Assembly (NCBI GenBank): GCA_029762625.1
Contig: JARVGI010000001.1
Location: 186,001-250,000 of the forward strand
Direction: 5' to 3'
Origin: Methanomicrobiaceae archaeon
GTDB lineage: Archaea > Halobacteriota > Methanomicrobia > Methanomicrobiales > Methanomicrobiaceae
Length of the DNA stretch: 64,000 bases
Each line of letters begins with the position of its first letter. The first letter of the stretch is position 1. The translations under genes and the position numbers were made by a program. This document shows, in pieces, positions 8,665 through 18,347 of the stretch. Under the pieces are notes generated by a model. The model searched no databases. It had not been told where the DNA came from and was given only the letters and a program-made list of their open reading frames with translations.

Positions 8665-10149
8665 TCAGTGCCTGAAATACCGGACACCGGTAAATATCAT
8701 GGCCACGTTTCTGCGGTTCGCCGCCTCGATGACCTCCGCATCACGGATCGATCCGCCGGGCTGGACGAGGGCAGTCGCCCCGGCACTTGCTGCGACCTCG
8801 AGCGTGTCCGGGAAGGGGAGGAAGGCATCGGAGGCAACCGAACTGCCCTCGAGAGAGCGCCGGGCCTTGTCGATGGCGATCTTTGCCGCGTCCACCCTGC
8901 TCATCTGCCCGGCGCCGATGCCGATTACCGCATGCTCGTCGGCGAAGATGATCGTGTTGCTTTTGGTGTGCTTGCAGACCTTCCATGCCAGCTGCAGCCC
9001 CTGCAGTTCTTTCGCATCGGGGTCACGGTCGGAGACAACCTCCCACGATTCCGTGTACACCGGCGTCCGCTGCACGAGCGCCCCCCCGTCGATCGACCTT
9101 ATGCGATCGGCACCGACCGGATCGGGGAGGGTGAGCACACGCATATTCTCTTTTTTCTTCATGATATCAAGGGCATCCTCCGTAAACGAGGGTGCGATGA
9201 CGACTTCCACGAAGGTCGCAGAGATCTCCTCGGCGAGGGCGGCATCGACGTCCCTGTTGAACGCAATCACCGAACCGTATGCAGAGACGGGATCCACCTC
9301 GCGTGCAGCGATATACGCCTCGAGGGCCGATGAGCCGACCGCCACGCCGCAGGGGTTGTTGTGCTTGACGATAACCGCGCAGGGCCCGCCAAATTCGCGG
9401 ACAAGGCCTGTTGCGGCGTCCGCATCGAGGTAGTTGTTGTACGACATCTGCCTCCCCTGCAGGGGGAGCTGCGCCGCAAGGCCCTTCGTGCCATAGACTG
9501 CTGCCTGCTGGTGCGGGTTTTCCCCGTACCGGAGGACTCTCCCGTTTCCGAACTGCACGGTGAACACACCGGGAAACGCACCCTCGATGCCGTGGAGGTA
9601 ATTGCTGATGGCCGCATCGTAGGCTGCAGTGCTGGCAAACGCCTTTTTCGCGAGATCAAGGCGCAGCTCCGGGGAAAGTTCGCCGCGTACCACTGCGTCC
9701 GCAACGGCGGGATAATCGGCAGGGTCCACCACCACGGCAACGTCCCGGTAGTTCTTCGCGGCCGCACGGATCATCGCCGGGCCCCCGATATCGATATACT
9801 CCACCAGCTCGGCAAGCGGCAGATCCTTTGCCGCCATCACCTCGAAGGGATAGAGGTTGACGGCGACAAGATCGATGCCCTCGATGCCGTGCTCCTCCAT
9901 CACCGCATCGTCGATGCCCCGTCGGCCCAGAAGCCCGCCATGGATCTTCGGGTGTAGCGTCTTGACCCGCCCGTCCATCATCTCAGGCGAACCGGTGTAC
10001 GCGGATACCTCGGTGTACCCGATGCCCGCATCGCCAAGCGCCTTCCCCGTGCCCCCGGAACTGAGGATCTTCACCCCGTTCTTTGCAAGCACCCTTGCAA
10101 GGTCGACAATCCCGGTTTTGTCCCAGACAGAGAGGAGTGCCCGTTTCAT
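8665..10149 (-). CDS. purH: Bifunctional AICAR formyltransferase / IMP cyclohydrolase
   Basis: A 494-residue protein that carries out the last two steps of purine synthesis (AICAR to FAICAR to IMP). The N-terminal MGS-like cyclohydrolase domain (residues 1 to about 130) starts MKRALLSVWDKTGIVDLA and holds the GRVKTLHPKIHGGLL motif; the AICAR formyltransferase domain follows with the catalytic region VKHNNPCGVAVG. It is the bacterial-type fused enzyme, not the archaeal PurO/PurP solution. The reading frame stays open 64 codons further upstream, but the ATG at 10147-10149 begins exactly at the conserved N-terminus, so that start is used. Confidence 0.95.
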   Translation of the reverse strand: MKRALLSVWDKTGIVDLARVLAKNGVKILSSGGTGKALGDAGIGYTEVSAYTGSPEMMDGRVKTLHPKIHGGLLGRRGIDDAVMEEHGIEGIDLVAVNLYPFEVMAAKDLPLAELVEYIDIGGPAMIRAAAKNYRDVAVVVDPADYPAVADAVVRGELSPELRLDLAKKAFASTAAYDAAISNYLHGIEGAFPGVFTVQFGNGRVLRYGENPHQQAAVYGTKGLAAQLPLQGRQMSYNNYLDADAATGLVREFGGPCAVIVKHNNPCGVAVGSSALEAYIAAREVDPVSAYGSVIAFNRDVDAALAEEISATFVEVVIAPSFTEDALDIMKKKENMRVLTLPDPVGADRIRSIDGGALVQRTPVYTESWEVVSDRDPDAKELQGLQLAWKVCKHTKSNTIIFADEHAVIGIGAGQMSRVDAAKIAIDKARRSLEGSSVASDAFLPFPDTLEVAASAGATALVQPGGSIRDAEVIEAANRRNVAMIFTGVRYFRH

Positions 10150-10291
10150 AGCCTGACATATGCATCCTGATCCACTAAAAAGGTAGGTTCTCCCCGGAGG
10201 CCTGGGGAAACGCACGGTCAGGGCTGGACGGCTCCGCCGCGGGTATGCCCCCACGGCATCGCTTATTGCCTCTGCAGGCGACCGTGTACGC

Positions 10292-11716
10292 GTGAAACCT
10301 GCGTCCCTCAAGAGGGTTCTCTTCTGGTGCCCCCGCTGCAATATCCCCCTGCTGGCGCGGCAGTGCAGCTGTGGGGAGACGGGAAAGGAAATCCCCCTTC
10401 TCCAGCCCTATGACGTCCGCCCGGCGCTTGACCACGACCGGGATATCATCAGGGGGCTGCTCCGGGAACGCTTCGGCACGGACTCCCTGCCCCGTATCGT
10501 CCTGTTCAATAAGACCGGGGGCACCGACCGGACCGATCTCATCATCGCCAACGGAGAGCGGTTCGGCTGGCTCTCGTTCGATCCCTGCACGCGATCGTAT
10601 TCGCTCGAGGTCTTGTTTGAGGCGCTCGACTATCTCGCGCCTACAATCAGCACAGGCATCATTGACATCACCGATACTGCAGAACGCATGCGGGGAAGGC
10701 GCCTCGGCGGAAAGCGGATCGAGGTCGCCTCCGATATTAGGGACGGGTGCGTGATCCTGCGTGCGGGAAATCTCTGGGGAACCGGCCAGATCTCAGGCGG
10801 CAGCGTGCGCGTGCGCAAGCTCGGCCCTCGTGCCGGGGCAGCGTATCCTGATCCTGCATGGGAGGACGCGGTGCGGCAGAACCGTCGGCACATAAAAAAC
10901 CTCGAACGCCACGCACTACGGTTCATACGACAGCAGACCAGGGATCACAAGCAGGTGAATGTCTCGTTTTCTGGAGGAAAAGACAGTACGGTAGTGCTCG
11001 AGCTCGCAAAGAGAGCCGGGATCGAGGAGGCATACTTTATCAATACGGGTCTCGAGTTCCCCGAAACACTGGAGTATGTCCGGTCGAGGGGGATCCGGGA
11101 GGTCCGGTGCACCGCAGATTTCTGGGAGGCGGTACAGGCAAAGGGACTGCCGGCGAAAGACGACCGCTGGTGCTGTGAAATGCTCAAGCTCGAACCGGCA
11201 CGGCAATGGCTCGCCCCGCGCGCACCCTGCATCACCGTGCAGGGGAACCGGGCATACGAATCATTTGCCCGGGCGAACCTCCCGGCGGTTGCGCCAAACC
11301 CCTATTTTCCCCGGCAGGTGAACATCTCTCCCATCCTGAACTGGCGGGCACTGGAGGTCTTTTTGTATATCTGGTGGCGCGACCTTCCCTGCAACCCGCT
11401 GTATAATGATGGGTTCGAGCGGGTGGGGTGCTGGATCTGCCCGGCGATGCTCGAGAGCGAGCTGGAACGTACCCGCGAAATTCACCCGGATCTCGTCTCC
11501 CGCTGGGAGGAGGTGTTGCATGCGTGGGCGGCGTCGCGTGGACTGGATGAGCGCATCATCAGCTGTGGCATCTGGCGCTGGAAAACACCTCCCCCCAAGA
11601 TCAGGGAGCTTGCACGGGAGCACGGCATCAAATTGCCGGACAACGGAATGATGAAAATACGAAAAAAGAGCCTACAGCCCTCATTAATGAAATCAGAGTC
11701 CAAAAAAGACTTATAA
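10292..11716 (+). CDS. PAPS reductase-family PP-loop protein with zinc ribbon and PUA domain
   Basis: A 474-residue protein with three recognisable parts: an N-terminal zinc ribbon (C13-P-R-C16 ... C25-x-C27), a PUA-like RNA-binding domain (about 130-180, ending RAGNLWGTGQ), and a PP-loop ATPase domain with SFSGGKDS at 225-232. Additional cysteines at 294-295 (RWCCEMLK), 367, 380 and 383 (CWICPAM) could bind a metal centre. It is a family of archaeal adenylate-forming sulfurtransferase-like proteins; the PUA domain points to an RNA substrate rather than sulfate assimilation. The reaction is unknown. The start is GTG 10292, the first codon at the family boundary; it is divergent from purH. Confidence 0.85.
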   Translation: MKPASLKRVLFWCPRCNIPLLARQCSCGETGKEIPLLQPYDVRPALDHDRDIIRGLLRERFGTDSLPRIVLFNKTGGTDRTDLIIANGERFGWLSFDPCTRSYSLEVLFEALDYLAPTISTGIIDITDTAERMRGRRLGGKRIEVASDIRDGCVILRAGNLWGTGQISGGSVRVRKLGPRAGAAYPDPAWEDAVRQNRRHIKNLERHALRFIRQQTRDHKQVNVSFSGGKDSTVVLELAKRAGIEEAYFINTGLEFPETLEYVRSRGIREVRCTADFWEAVQAKGLPAKDDRWCCEMLKLEPARQWLAPRAPCITVQGNRAYESFARANLPAVAPNPYFPRQVNISPILNWRALEVFLYIWWRDLPCNPLYNDGFERVGCWICPAMLESELERTREIHPDLVSRWEEVLHAWAASRGLDERIISCGIWRWKTPPPKIRELAREHGIKLPDNGMMKIRKKSLQPSLMKSESKKDL

Positions 11717-11735
11717 TGGTCCCGGGGATGGAAAT

Positions 11736-11745
11736 ACATATATAG
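11736..11745 (+). promoter_or_regulatory. TATA box of grpE-dnaK-dnaJ operon
   Basis: ACATATATAG lies about 60 bases before the grpE start, predicting transcription from near 11765-11770 and a leader of roughly 35 bases. A second AT-rich element (ATTTATATCC, 11777-11786) is too close to the start codon to serve as the main TATA box. Confidence 0.5.
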
Positions 11746-11802
11746 AACCACATTCCTATAGTAATGGTGTACGCTGATTTATATCCAATGGCAGGTAGTT
11801 GA

Positions 11803-12354
11803 ATGGAGGAAAAAAACCTGGAGCAGGAAGAATTGAACAATTCATCCGCAGAAAACGAGTCCGTCATGGGTGAGGACGCCGCTATGGCCACAGCAGCGCA
11901 GGATGCGGAGCTCGCCCGGGAGTTCGATGAGCTCCAGCAGAAGTACAGCGAACTCGGCGAGCGCTATCTGCGCCTTGGCGCAGATTTCGACAACTACAAA
12001 AAGCGTGTTGCCAGGGATCAGGAGATGCGCATCGACGCCGCAGTTGCGGCATTCGCCGCAGACATCCTCGAGGTTGCCGACAACCTCGAACGTGCCATCG
12101 CGGCGGAGGATGAAAACCTTCGCGAAGGCCTTGATCAGATCAGGAAACTTCTCATGGCCATTTTCGAACGCCACGAGATCACCCCAATCGAGTCCATCAA
12201 CGAGAGGTTCGACCCTGAGGTGCAGGAGGCGATCGCCTGCGTACCATCCGATCGTGATGAGGGATGTGTCATCGATGAGCTGATCCGCGGGTACCGCATG
12301 AAAGACAGGGTAATCAGATGCGCAAAGGTTACCGTATCGAGAGGAAACGAGTAG
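11803..12354 (+). CDS. grpE: Nucleotide exchange factor GrpE
   Basis: A 183-residue co-chaperone that releases ADP from DnaK. It shows a charged N-terminal tail, a long coiled coil (about 40-95) containing the diagnostic RLGADFDNYKKR stretch, and the C-terminal beta domain with FDPEVQEAIA...RGYRMKDRVIRCAKVTVS. It is first in a grpE-dnaK-dnaJ operon; 13 bases separate it from dnaK. The DnaK system is not universal in archaea and was acquired from bacteria in mesophilic methanogens (general knowledge). Confidence 0.95.
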   Translation: MEEKNLEQEELNNSSAENESVMGEDAAMATAAQDAELAREFDELQQKYSELGERYLRLGADFDNYKKRVARDQEMRIDAAVAAFAADILEVADNLERAIAAEDENLREGLDQIRKLLMAIFERHEITPIESINERFDPEVQEAIACVPSDRDEGCVIDELIRGYRMKDRVIRCAKVTVSRGNE

Positions 12355-12367
12355 GAGGTTTTGAAAC

Positions 12368-14197
12368 ATGACATCGTCAAAAGTTCTGGGAATTGATCTG
12401 GGTACAACGAATTCCTGTATGGCGATCATGGAAGGGGGAAGGGCCACGGTCATCGCCAACGCCGAGGGAGCCCGCACCACGCCTTCAGTGGTCGCCTTCA
12501 CCAAAGAGGGAGAGCGGCTCGTCGGGAACGTGGCAAAACGCCAGGCCATCACCAACCCCGCACGCACGATCCAGTCCATCAAGCGTGACATGGGAACGGA
12601 CCGGAAGGTCATCATCGACGACAAACCTTACACGCCGCAAGAAATCTCCGCAATGATCCTGCAGAAACTCAAGGGCGATGCCGAGGCATACATGGGTGAG
12701 AGTATCACGAAGGCGGTCATCACCGTCCCGGCGTACTTCAACGACGCTCAGCGGCAGGCGACCAAGGATGCGGGCACCATTGCGGGTCTGGAAGTGCTGC
12801 GCATCATCAACGAGCCCACCGCGAGCGCCCTTGCCTATGGTATCGACAAAGAGGAGGAGGCGACGGTCCTCGTCTACGATCTCGGCGGAGGCACGTTCGA
12901 TGTATCCATCCTGTCGCTCGGCGACGGCGTCTTCGAAGTGATTGCCACCGCAGGCGACAACCAGCTCGGCGGCGACGATTTCGACCAGCGTGTGATCGAC
13001 TATATGGTCGGGGAATTCAAAAAGAAGGAGGGCATCGATCTCACCAGAGACCTCATCGCCATGCAGCGCCTGAAGGATGCCGCGGAAAACGCCAAAAAAG
13101 AGCTCTCCACGGTCCAGAAGACCAACATCAACCTTCCCTATATCACCACCGACGCGACGGGCCCGAAATTCCTCGACATTGACCTGTCAAGGGCGAAATT
13201 CGAGCAGCTCATCGAAGACCTCGTGGACAGGACCATCGGCCCGATCAAGCAGACGCTCTCCGATGCCAAGCTCGACCCCGACCAGATCGACCATGTGCTG
13301 CTCGTCGGCGGGTCGACGCGGGTGCCGCTTGTCCAGCAGAAAATCAAGAAAATCCTCAAACAAGAACCTGACAAGGGCATCAATCCCGACGAATGCGTCG
13401 CCCTCGGGGCGGCCATCCAGGCGGGCGTCCTGACCGGCGAGGCCAAGGACATCGTGCTGCTCGACGTCACGCCGCTCACCCTGAGCATCGAGACGCTGGG
13501 CGGCATCGCCACGAACCTCATCGAGCGCAACACCACGATCCCGACCAGGAAAAGCCAGATCTTCACCACTGCCGCCGACCGGCAGACAAGCGTCGAGATC
13601 CATGTGGTACAGGGCGAACGCGCCCTTGCAAAGGATAATATCACGCTCGGCAGGTTCCAGCTGACCGGCATCCCGCCCGCACCGCGGGGCATCCCGCAGA
13701 TCGAGGTCTCCTTCGATATCGATGCGAACGGCATCATCAATGTCTCGGCGAAGGATCTCGGCACGGGGAACGAACAGGCCATCACCATCAAGGGGACCAA
13801 GCGCCTCTCCGACGACGAGATCGAGGACATGATCAACAAATCCCGGCAGTACGAAGAAGAGGACAAAAAGAAACGCGAGGAGATCGAGCTCCGGAACAAC
13901 GCGGACGTGGCGATATTCTCTGCGGAAAAGCTGCTCAAAGAGAGCGCAGAGAAGATCGATGCTGCAGACAAGCAGAAGATCGAGGAGGGCATCGCAGCCG
14001 TAAAAGACGCTCTCGAGAGCGACGACTCCGACAGGATCGAAAAGGAGATGGAAACCCTCACCGAAGCGGTCTTTGCCGCGACCACAAAGATCTACCAGCA
14101 GGCGCAGGCGGAAGCGCAGCAGCAACAGCAGGCGAAGGCCGAACCACCGACCGATGATGCCGTCGTCGACGCAGACTACGAAGTCAAGAACGAGTGA
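12368..14197 (+). CDS. dnaK: Molecular chaperone DnaK (Hsp70)
   Basis: A 609-residue Hsp70. The ATPase domain opens with [14 protein letters not shown] (6-19) and contains [12 protein letters not shown] and [13 protein letters not shown]; the substrate-binding domain and helical lid follow, and the C-terminus is a glutamine-rich linker ending DADYEVKNE. It binds exposed hydrophobic peptides under control of GrpE and DnaJ. A GGAGG site lies 8 bases before the ATG. Length is slightly below the bacterial 638 but normal for archaea. Confidence 0.98.
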   Translation: MTSSKVLGIDLGTTNSCMAIMEGGRATVIANAEGARTTPSVVAFTKEGERLVGNVAKRQAITNPARTIQSIKRDMGTDRKVIIDDKPYTPQEISAMILQKLKGDAEAYMGESITKAVITVPAYFNDAQRQATKDAGTIAGLEVLRIINEPTASALAYGIDKEEEATVLVYDLGGGTFDVSILSLGDGVFEVIATAGDNQLGGDDFDQRVIDYMVGEFKKKEGIDLTRDLIAMQRLKDAAENAKKELSTVQKTNINLPYITTDATGPKFLDIDLSRAKFEQLIEDLVDRTIGPIKQTLSDAKLDPDQIDHVLLVGGSTRVPLVQQKIKKILKQEPDKGINPDECVALGAAIQAGVLTGEAKDIVLLDVTPLTLSIETLGGIATNLIERNTTIPTRKSQIFTTAADRQTSVEIHVVQGERALAKDNITLGRFQLTGIPPAPRGIPQIEVSFDIDANGIINVSAKDLGTGNEQAITIKGTKRLSDDEIEDMINKSRQYEEEDKKKREEIELRNNADVAIFSAEKLLKESAEKIDAADKQKIEEGIAAVKDALESDDSDRIEKEMETLTEAVFAATTKIYQQAQAEAQQQQQAKAEPPTDDAVVDADYEVKNE

Positions 14198-15351
14198 GCC
14201 GGATGGGTGCGAGCTACTACGATATCCTTAACATCCCCCGCAATGCAAGCGAAAAGGAGATAAAGCGAGCCTACCGCACCCTCTCCAAACAATATCATCC
14301 CGATGTCTGCAAAGAGGAGGGATGCGAGGAAAAGTTCAAGGAGATCAATGAGGCGTACAGCGTCCTCTCCGATCCGCAGAAGCGGGCCCAGTACGACCAG
14401 CTGGGCCATGATGTCTACACGAGCGCGTCCAAGGGTCAGTATACGGGCGGCGGCGGCTTCGGCGGGTTCCAGGCAGATTTCGGCGGCTTCGGCGATATCT
14501 TCGATGCCTTCTTCGGGGGCGGGGGGCGGTACGGGCAGGGCCGCGGCCCGCAACCGGGCGCCGACCTCCTGATGCGGCTGCAGATCACCCTTGAGGATGC
14601 GGTCTTCGGGACTGACCGGGAGGTTGAAGTCTTCCATAGCGAACCCTGCCCCGCCTGCGATGGGACGGGAAGCGCCACGAAAAAGACCAGAACCTGTCCG
14701 CGCTGTGGGGGATCGGGACAGGAGCGCCGTGCAAGTCAGACGCCCTTCGGGCAGTTTGTCCGGATGAGCACCTGCTCGCAGTGCGGTGGGAGCGGAAAAA
14801 TCCCGGAGGAGATCTGTAAAGAGTGCAGCGGCTCAGGTCATGTCAGGGCCCGGCGGAAGGTCAACGTGCACATCCCTCCGGGCATCGATTCGGGGATGCG
14901 CCTGCGGATGGAAGGGTACGGGGAGGCAGGCGACTACGGCGCCCCGAGCGGGGATCTCTTTATTGAGATCGCGGTCGCCCCCCACAAGCGGTTCGCGCGG
15001 AGCGGCGACAACCTCGAGACCACCGTCGAGGTCACCCCGGCACAGGCAGCCCTCGGCTCGATCACCGAAATCGAGACTATCGACGGCCGGCATATCGAAT
15101 TACACATCCCCCCCGGCGTGCAGTACAACACGGCCCTAAAAATCGCCGGCGAGGGAGTGCGCCGCCGCGGCCGCCCGGGCGACCTGCTGGTGCGGGTGAA
15201 GGTCGTGATCCCCAAGCGTCTTACCGAGGAGCAGCAGAACCTCTACGCACACTTGATGGAGCTCGAGGGTACGAAGCCCGGCACTGCCGAACCGCACAGG
15301 AAAGGATTTTTCCAGGACGTCATGGAAAAGGTCAAGGAATCCGTGAAATAA
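14194..15351 (+). CDS. dnaJ: Molecular chaperone DnaJ (Hsp40)
   Basis: A type I Hsp40 of 385 residues (382 if started at ATG 14203). The J domain comes first ([20 protein letters not shown], with the HPD tripeptide near residue 36), then a Gly/Phe-rich segment, four CxxCxGxG zinc-binding repeats ([32 protein letters not shown]) and the C-terminal substrate-binding beta domains. The GTG at 14194 overlaps the dnaK stop (GTGA); the ATG three codons later is an equal candidate. The last 20 bases overlap the convergent DUF5591 gene. Confidence 0.97.
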   Translation: MSRMGASYYDILNIPRNASEKEIKRAYRTLSKQYHPDVCKEEGCEEKFKEINEAYSVLSDPQKRAQYDQLGHDVYTSASKGQYTGGGGFGGFQADFGGFGDIFDAFFGGGGRYGQGRGPQPGADLLMRLQITLEDAVFGTDREVEVFHSEPCPACDGTGSATKKTRTCPRCGGSGQERRASQTPFGQFVRMSTCSQCGGSGKIPEEICKECSGSGHVRARRKVNVHIPPGIDSGMRLRMEGYGEAGDYGAPSGDLFIEIAVAPHKRFARSGDNLETTVEVTPAQAALGSITEIETIDGRHIELHIPPGVQYNTALKIAGEGVRRRGRPGDLLVRVKVVIPKRLTEEQQNLYAHLMELEGTKPGTAEPHRKGFFQDVMEKVKESVK

Positions 15352-15973
15352 CGGGTCTTCCCACTGTATCGTTTTCCCCCATCCGGAGCAATACTGCGCG
15401 GAATTCCTCGCAGTATGCGTCCATATTGAGGCTTCCGTGACCGAACCGCAGACCCGGGTGATCGTTCGCCTCGAGGGTCGCATCAGAGGGGCAGAGCACG
15501 ACCTCGATTCCCGTCCGTTCCGACGCCATCTGCATCGCTTCGCGGAACGCGCCGAGGCAGTAGGCGACGCGCTGTTGATAGGTCGCAGCGGTTTTCTCCA
15601 GGTACGCTTCGAGACGTCCGGTTTCAATTGTAAGAAAATCGCGCCTCACCCGTTCGCTCCTGCATCTTCCGAGCATGAACCGGTAGTGGGAGTAGGGGTA
15701 CATGCGCTCGAGTTCCCCGGGCACCACGCCGCACGTGCCGAAGACCACGATGTGGGAGCGATCGTCGGGGAGGATGGCACCGATAATCCCCCGGAACATG
15801 ATATGGCTCGGGCTCTCGCTATAGGGCTTTTTCATCGAACAGGGCAGGAAGATGCAGATGTCGCGTGCGGGCGGGATATACTGCCGGATGATGAACCGGT
15901 GTGCCGCTTCAAATGCCGGATGGTAGAAGGACGGGCCGGAGATGCTATCGCCGGATTCCGGGGGCTGGATCAT
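15332..15973 (-). CDS. DUF5591 protein with the archaeosine-synthase ArcS motif
   Basis: A 213-residue protein that carries, at residues 44-57, [14 protein letters not shown], which fits the ArcS signature PC-x3-KPY-x2-S-x2-H exactly. ArcS completes archaeosine (G+) in tRNA by adding nitrogen to preQ0 at position 15. Here the DUF5591 module stands alone: the TGT-like and PUA domains of full-length ArcS are missing from this gene. It could work with separately encoded domains or be a paralogue. Its 3' end overlaps dnaJ by 20 bases in convergent orientation; the neighbour on the other side is a tRNA methyltransferase, which fits a tRNA-modification role. Confidence 0.75.
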   Translation of the reverse strand: MIQPPESGDSISGPSFYHPAFEAAHRFIIRQYIPPARDICIFLPCSMKKPYSESPSHIMFRGIIGAILPDDRSHIVVFGTCGVVPGELERMYPYSHYRFMLGRCRSERVRRDFLTIETGRLEAYLEKTAATYQQRVAYCLGAFREAMQMASERTGIEVVLCPSDATLEANDHPGLRFGHGSLNMDAYCEEFRAVLLRMGENDTVGRPVISRIP

Positions 15974-16122
15974 TGGTGCAGTACTCTTGCCGCCCTGTAC
16001 GCATAAAGTGCGATGAATGGATAACCTGCGGGGATTTCGGGAGGTTATTTCTCCTCGAAGGAAAAATAATAATGATTATTTGTCCTTTCCCACCATGCAT
16101 CGACATCCGGAGGTCATGAACA

Positions 16123-17079
16123 CTGGCACAACTGCTCTTTGAACTTTCCGGGGAGCACCCCGACCTGCCGTTCGCGGAACTGGAATGTGTCGGCCGGATC
16201 CTCGACCGGAAGCCACAGGTCGCGGTCGCTGAATGCCCTGAACCGGGCGCAACGGCGCGGCTGGCCCTCAGCCACGTGGTGATGGAGTACCTCGGGGAAT
16301 GTTCGGCTGCGGCGTCCTCCCTTTGGGAACTGCTCAGGGATCTCGGGATTGCGACCGACCGGCCGTTTGCGGGGAGGGCGAAAAAGATCCACGGGACGGC
16401 GATGGACGCCTCCCAGCTCGATATCGAACGCATGATCGGCACCATGATCGACGGTCCGGTCAGCCTCTCCCGCCCCGAGGAGGAATACCGCGTGGTCTGT
16501 TCGGACGACCGCTGCTATGTGGGAAAGGTCATACGCAGGATCGACCGGGGCGATTTTGCCTACCGCAACCCCATGCGCCGCCCGTTTTTTCACCCCGGCG
16601 TGATGATGCCCGTCACTGCGCGGGCGTTGGTGAACCTCTCGCTCGTCGGGCGGGGCGACCTCCTTTTCGATCCCTTCTGCGGGACGGGAGGCGTGCTGCT
16701 CGAGGGGCGCCTTGTCGGAGCGCGGGTTCTGGGCAGCGACGCGGAGGAGGCGATGATCGCCGGGAGCCGGACAAACCTCCCCGAGGCGGACCTGTTCCTC
16801 GCCGATGCGACCGCAATGCCGGTCCGGGACGATTCCATCGATGCGGTGGTGACCGACCTGCCGTACGGCCAGTCGGTGCGGATACGCGCCGTGAATATGG
16901 AGCGCCTCTATGCACGGTCACTTGCAGAGATACGGAGGGTACTCAAGGAAGGGAGCCGGGCGGTGGTGGTCACCCACCAGGAAATCCCCGCGATTGCCGA
17001 AGAATACTTTGAAATTACCGGGATTTTCCGTCAGCGCGTGCACAAGAGCCTGACGCGCAGAATTATGGTGCTTCAGTGA
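16123..17079 (+). CDS. tRNA (guanine-10-N2) methyltransferase, TIGR01177/Trm-G10 type, apparent CTG start
   Basis: A 318-residue THUMP-class methyltransferase. Conserved N-terminal residues (LLFELSGEHPDLPFAELECV) are read only from codon 16123 onward; the in-frame stop TGA is at 16117-16119 and no ATG, GTG or TTG occurs before GTG/GTG/ATG at 16270-16278. A perfect GGAGGT (16109-16114) stands 8 bases before CTG 16123, the ideal distance, so CTG is the likely start. The SAM-binding loop DPFCGTGGVLLEG and catalytic VTDLPYGQS are intact. In archaea this enzyme makes m2G/m22G at tRNA position 10. A single-base error in the sequence is the alternative explanation. Confidence 0.85.
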   Translation: MAQLLFELSGEHPDLPFAELECVGRILDRKPQVAVAECPEPGATARLALSHVVMEYLGECSAAASSLWELLRDLGIATDRPFAGRAKKIHGTAMDASQLDIERMIGTMIDGPVSLSRPEEEYRVVCSDDRCYVGKVIRRIDRGDFAYRNPMRRPFFHPGVMMPVTARALVNLSLVGRGDLLFDPFCGTGGVLLEGRLVGARVLGSDAEEAMIAGSRTNLPEADLFLADATAMPVRDDSIDAVVTDLPYGQSVRIRAVNMERLYARSLAEIRRVLKEGSRAVVVTHQEIPAIAEEYFEITGIFRQRVHKSLTRRIMVLQ

Positions 17080-17155
17080 GAAAGGGTACCGCAAGCGAGG
17101 GTTGTGCGCATACGAACGGAGAGCGCACTGCCGGAAGAGAGGAAACGAGCAGGAT

Positions 17156-18292
17156 ATGATAGACTGGCTGAGGATCAATTTCAATGAGGTCCAACCCGAT
17201 AAAGCGCTCGCCATCCGGGCAATACGCCACTTGAAGAAGCGGGAAAAGATCAAGCTGTTTTCCCCCGACATCTCCCAGATGCGTGCCGCCGAAGGGAGGT
17301 GGTATGAAGCCCTCGTGTACGAGATGCTGCTTGATATCGCGAAAAAAAGCGATCGTATCGGGGCAGTCGTGCGAAAAGGAGCTGATGCACCCTTCCCCCC
17401 CGACGAGATACTGCTCGGGCAGAACGGGCTTTTTTATTCGACGCGGGGGGATATCAAACTGCGGGGAAATGGCCAGGATCTCGCCGAGTTCGATCTCATG
17501 CTCCTTGACGATACCGGTGCCGTCGCCTTCGGCGAGATCGTCACCTCGCCGTCGGATATCAAGAAAATGGAGGAGGAAATCCTCTACAAAAAGCGTATTC
17601 TCGGCTACCTGTTCGGGCAGGCAACCGTCCCGTTCATGCTCTTTTCATCGGTCGACATCTCGCGCACCACCGCGGCAAAAAGGCTGATGCGCCAGCACGG
17701 CAGCACGATCATCGTCACGCGCTCCTGCGAAGAATTGAAATCGCTGCTCCGCATGCATGATACGAGGGGCATTCCCCGCAAACCCGTCCGCAATGCCAAG
17801 CTGATCGATCTTCACGCGGTACAGCCGAAACGGCCCTTTGATTACCGGCAACTGCATGACCGCAGGAGGGACCGGGTGCTTGAGGCGCTGGTGAAAAAGG
17901 AGAGCACGGAAACGCTCAAAAAAGCGGACGATATCCCCCCCATCGTGAAAAAAATCATCTTCGGGGCGCTCTATCCCTCCGGGATCCGGGCGCTCTGCAG
18001 GGAGACCGAATTCTCCATCAGGGACCATATGTACTCCTGCAACGATGTGCTGGACCACTTCTCGAAGGTGATCATCGCCGCCGATCTGCCCGGGTACGAG
18101 CCCGTGATCTACCTCCGCCTCAAGCACAAAAAGGAGTACCTGAAGATGGTGCCGACCCGGGGAGGGGGGTTCAAAGTGGAGAGCAAACGGTCCGTGCGGA
18201 TGAAGGGATTTTTCCTCTGGCTTGAATCGGTCGAGCCGACTCTCGGGGCGAACATCACCACGCGCTTTGTCGACCAGTTTATCAAACAATAA
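17156..18292 (+). CDS. Conserved archaeal protein, possible PD-(D/E)XK-like fold
   Basis: A 378-residue protein not assigned to a known family by eye. The ATG at 17156 (MIDWLRINFNE) is chosen over an upstream codon lacking conserved features. Residues about 46-150 run in a pattern reminiscent of PD-(D/E)XK nucleases: a helix with E46/E51 (EGRWYEALVYEML), a strand with D113 (AEFDLMLLD), a strand with E127 (AVAFGEIVTS), then a helix; the usual lysine two residues after E127 is Val instead, so activity would need a relocated lysine or be lost. The C-terminal half is basic and helix-rich. It converges with a HerA-like ATPase gene 55 bases away. Confidence 0.65.
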   Translation: MIDWLRINFNEVQPDKALAIRAIRHLKKREKIKLFSPDISQMRAAEGRWYEALVYEMLLDIAKKSDRIGAVVRKGADAPFPPDEILLGQNGLFYSTRGDIKLRGNGQDLAEFDLMLLDDTGAVAFGEIVTSPSDIKKMEEEILYKKRILGYLFGQATVPFMLFSSVDISRTTAAKRLMRQHGSTIIVTRSCEELKSLLRMHDTRGIPRKPVRNAKLIDLHAVQPKRPFDYRQLHDRRRDRVLEALVKKESTETLKKADDIPPIVKKIIFGALYPSGIRALCRETEFSIRDHMYSCNDVLDHFSKVIIAADLPGYEPVIYLRLKHKKEYLKMVPTRGGGFKVESKRSVRMKGFFLWLESVEPTLGANITTRFVDQFIKQ

Positions 18293-18347
18293 CCAAATTT
18301 TTCCCATTTTGCCCGGTCCGGGGTTCATGCCGGGCCCGGCGCGTCTC

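Noticed and set aside
11842-12624. Minus-strand open frame across grpE/dnaK
   Set aside because: Antisense of two certain genes.
12369-14125. Minus-strand open frames opposite dnaK
   Set aside because: Ser-rich or Asp/Val-rich composition caused by the dnaK codon pattern; no start context.
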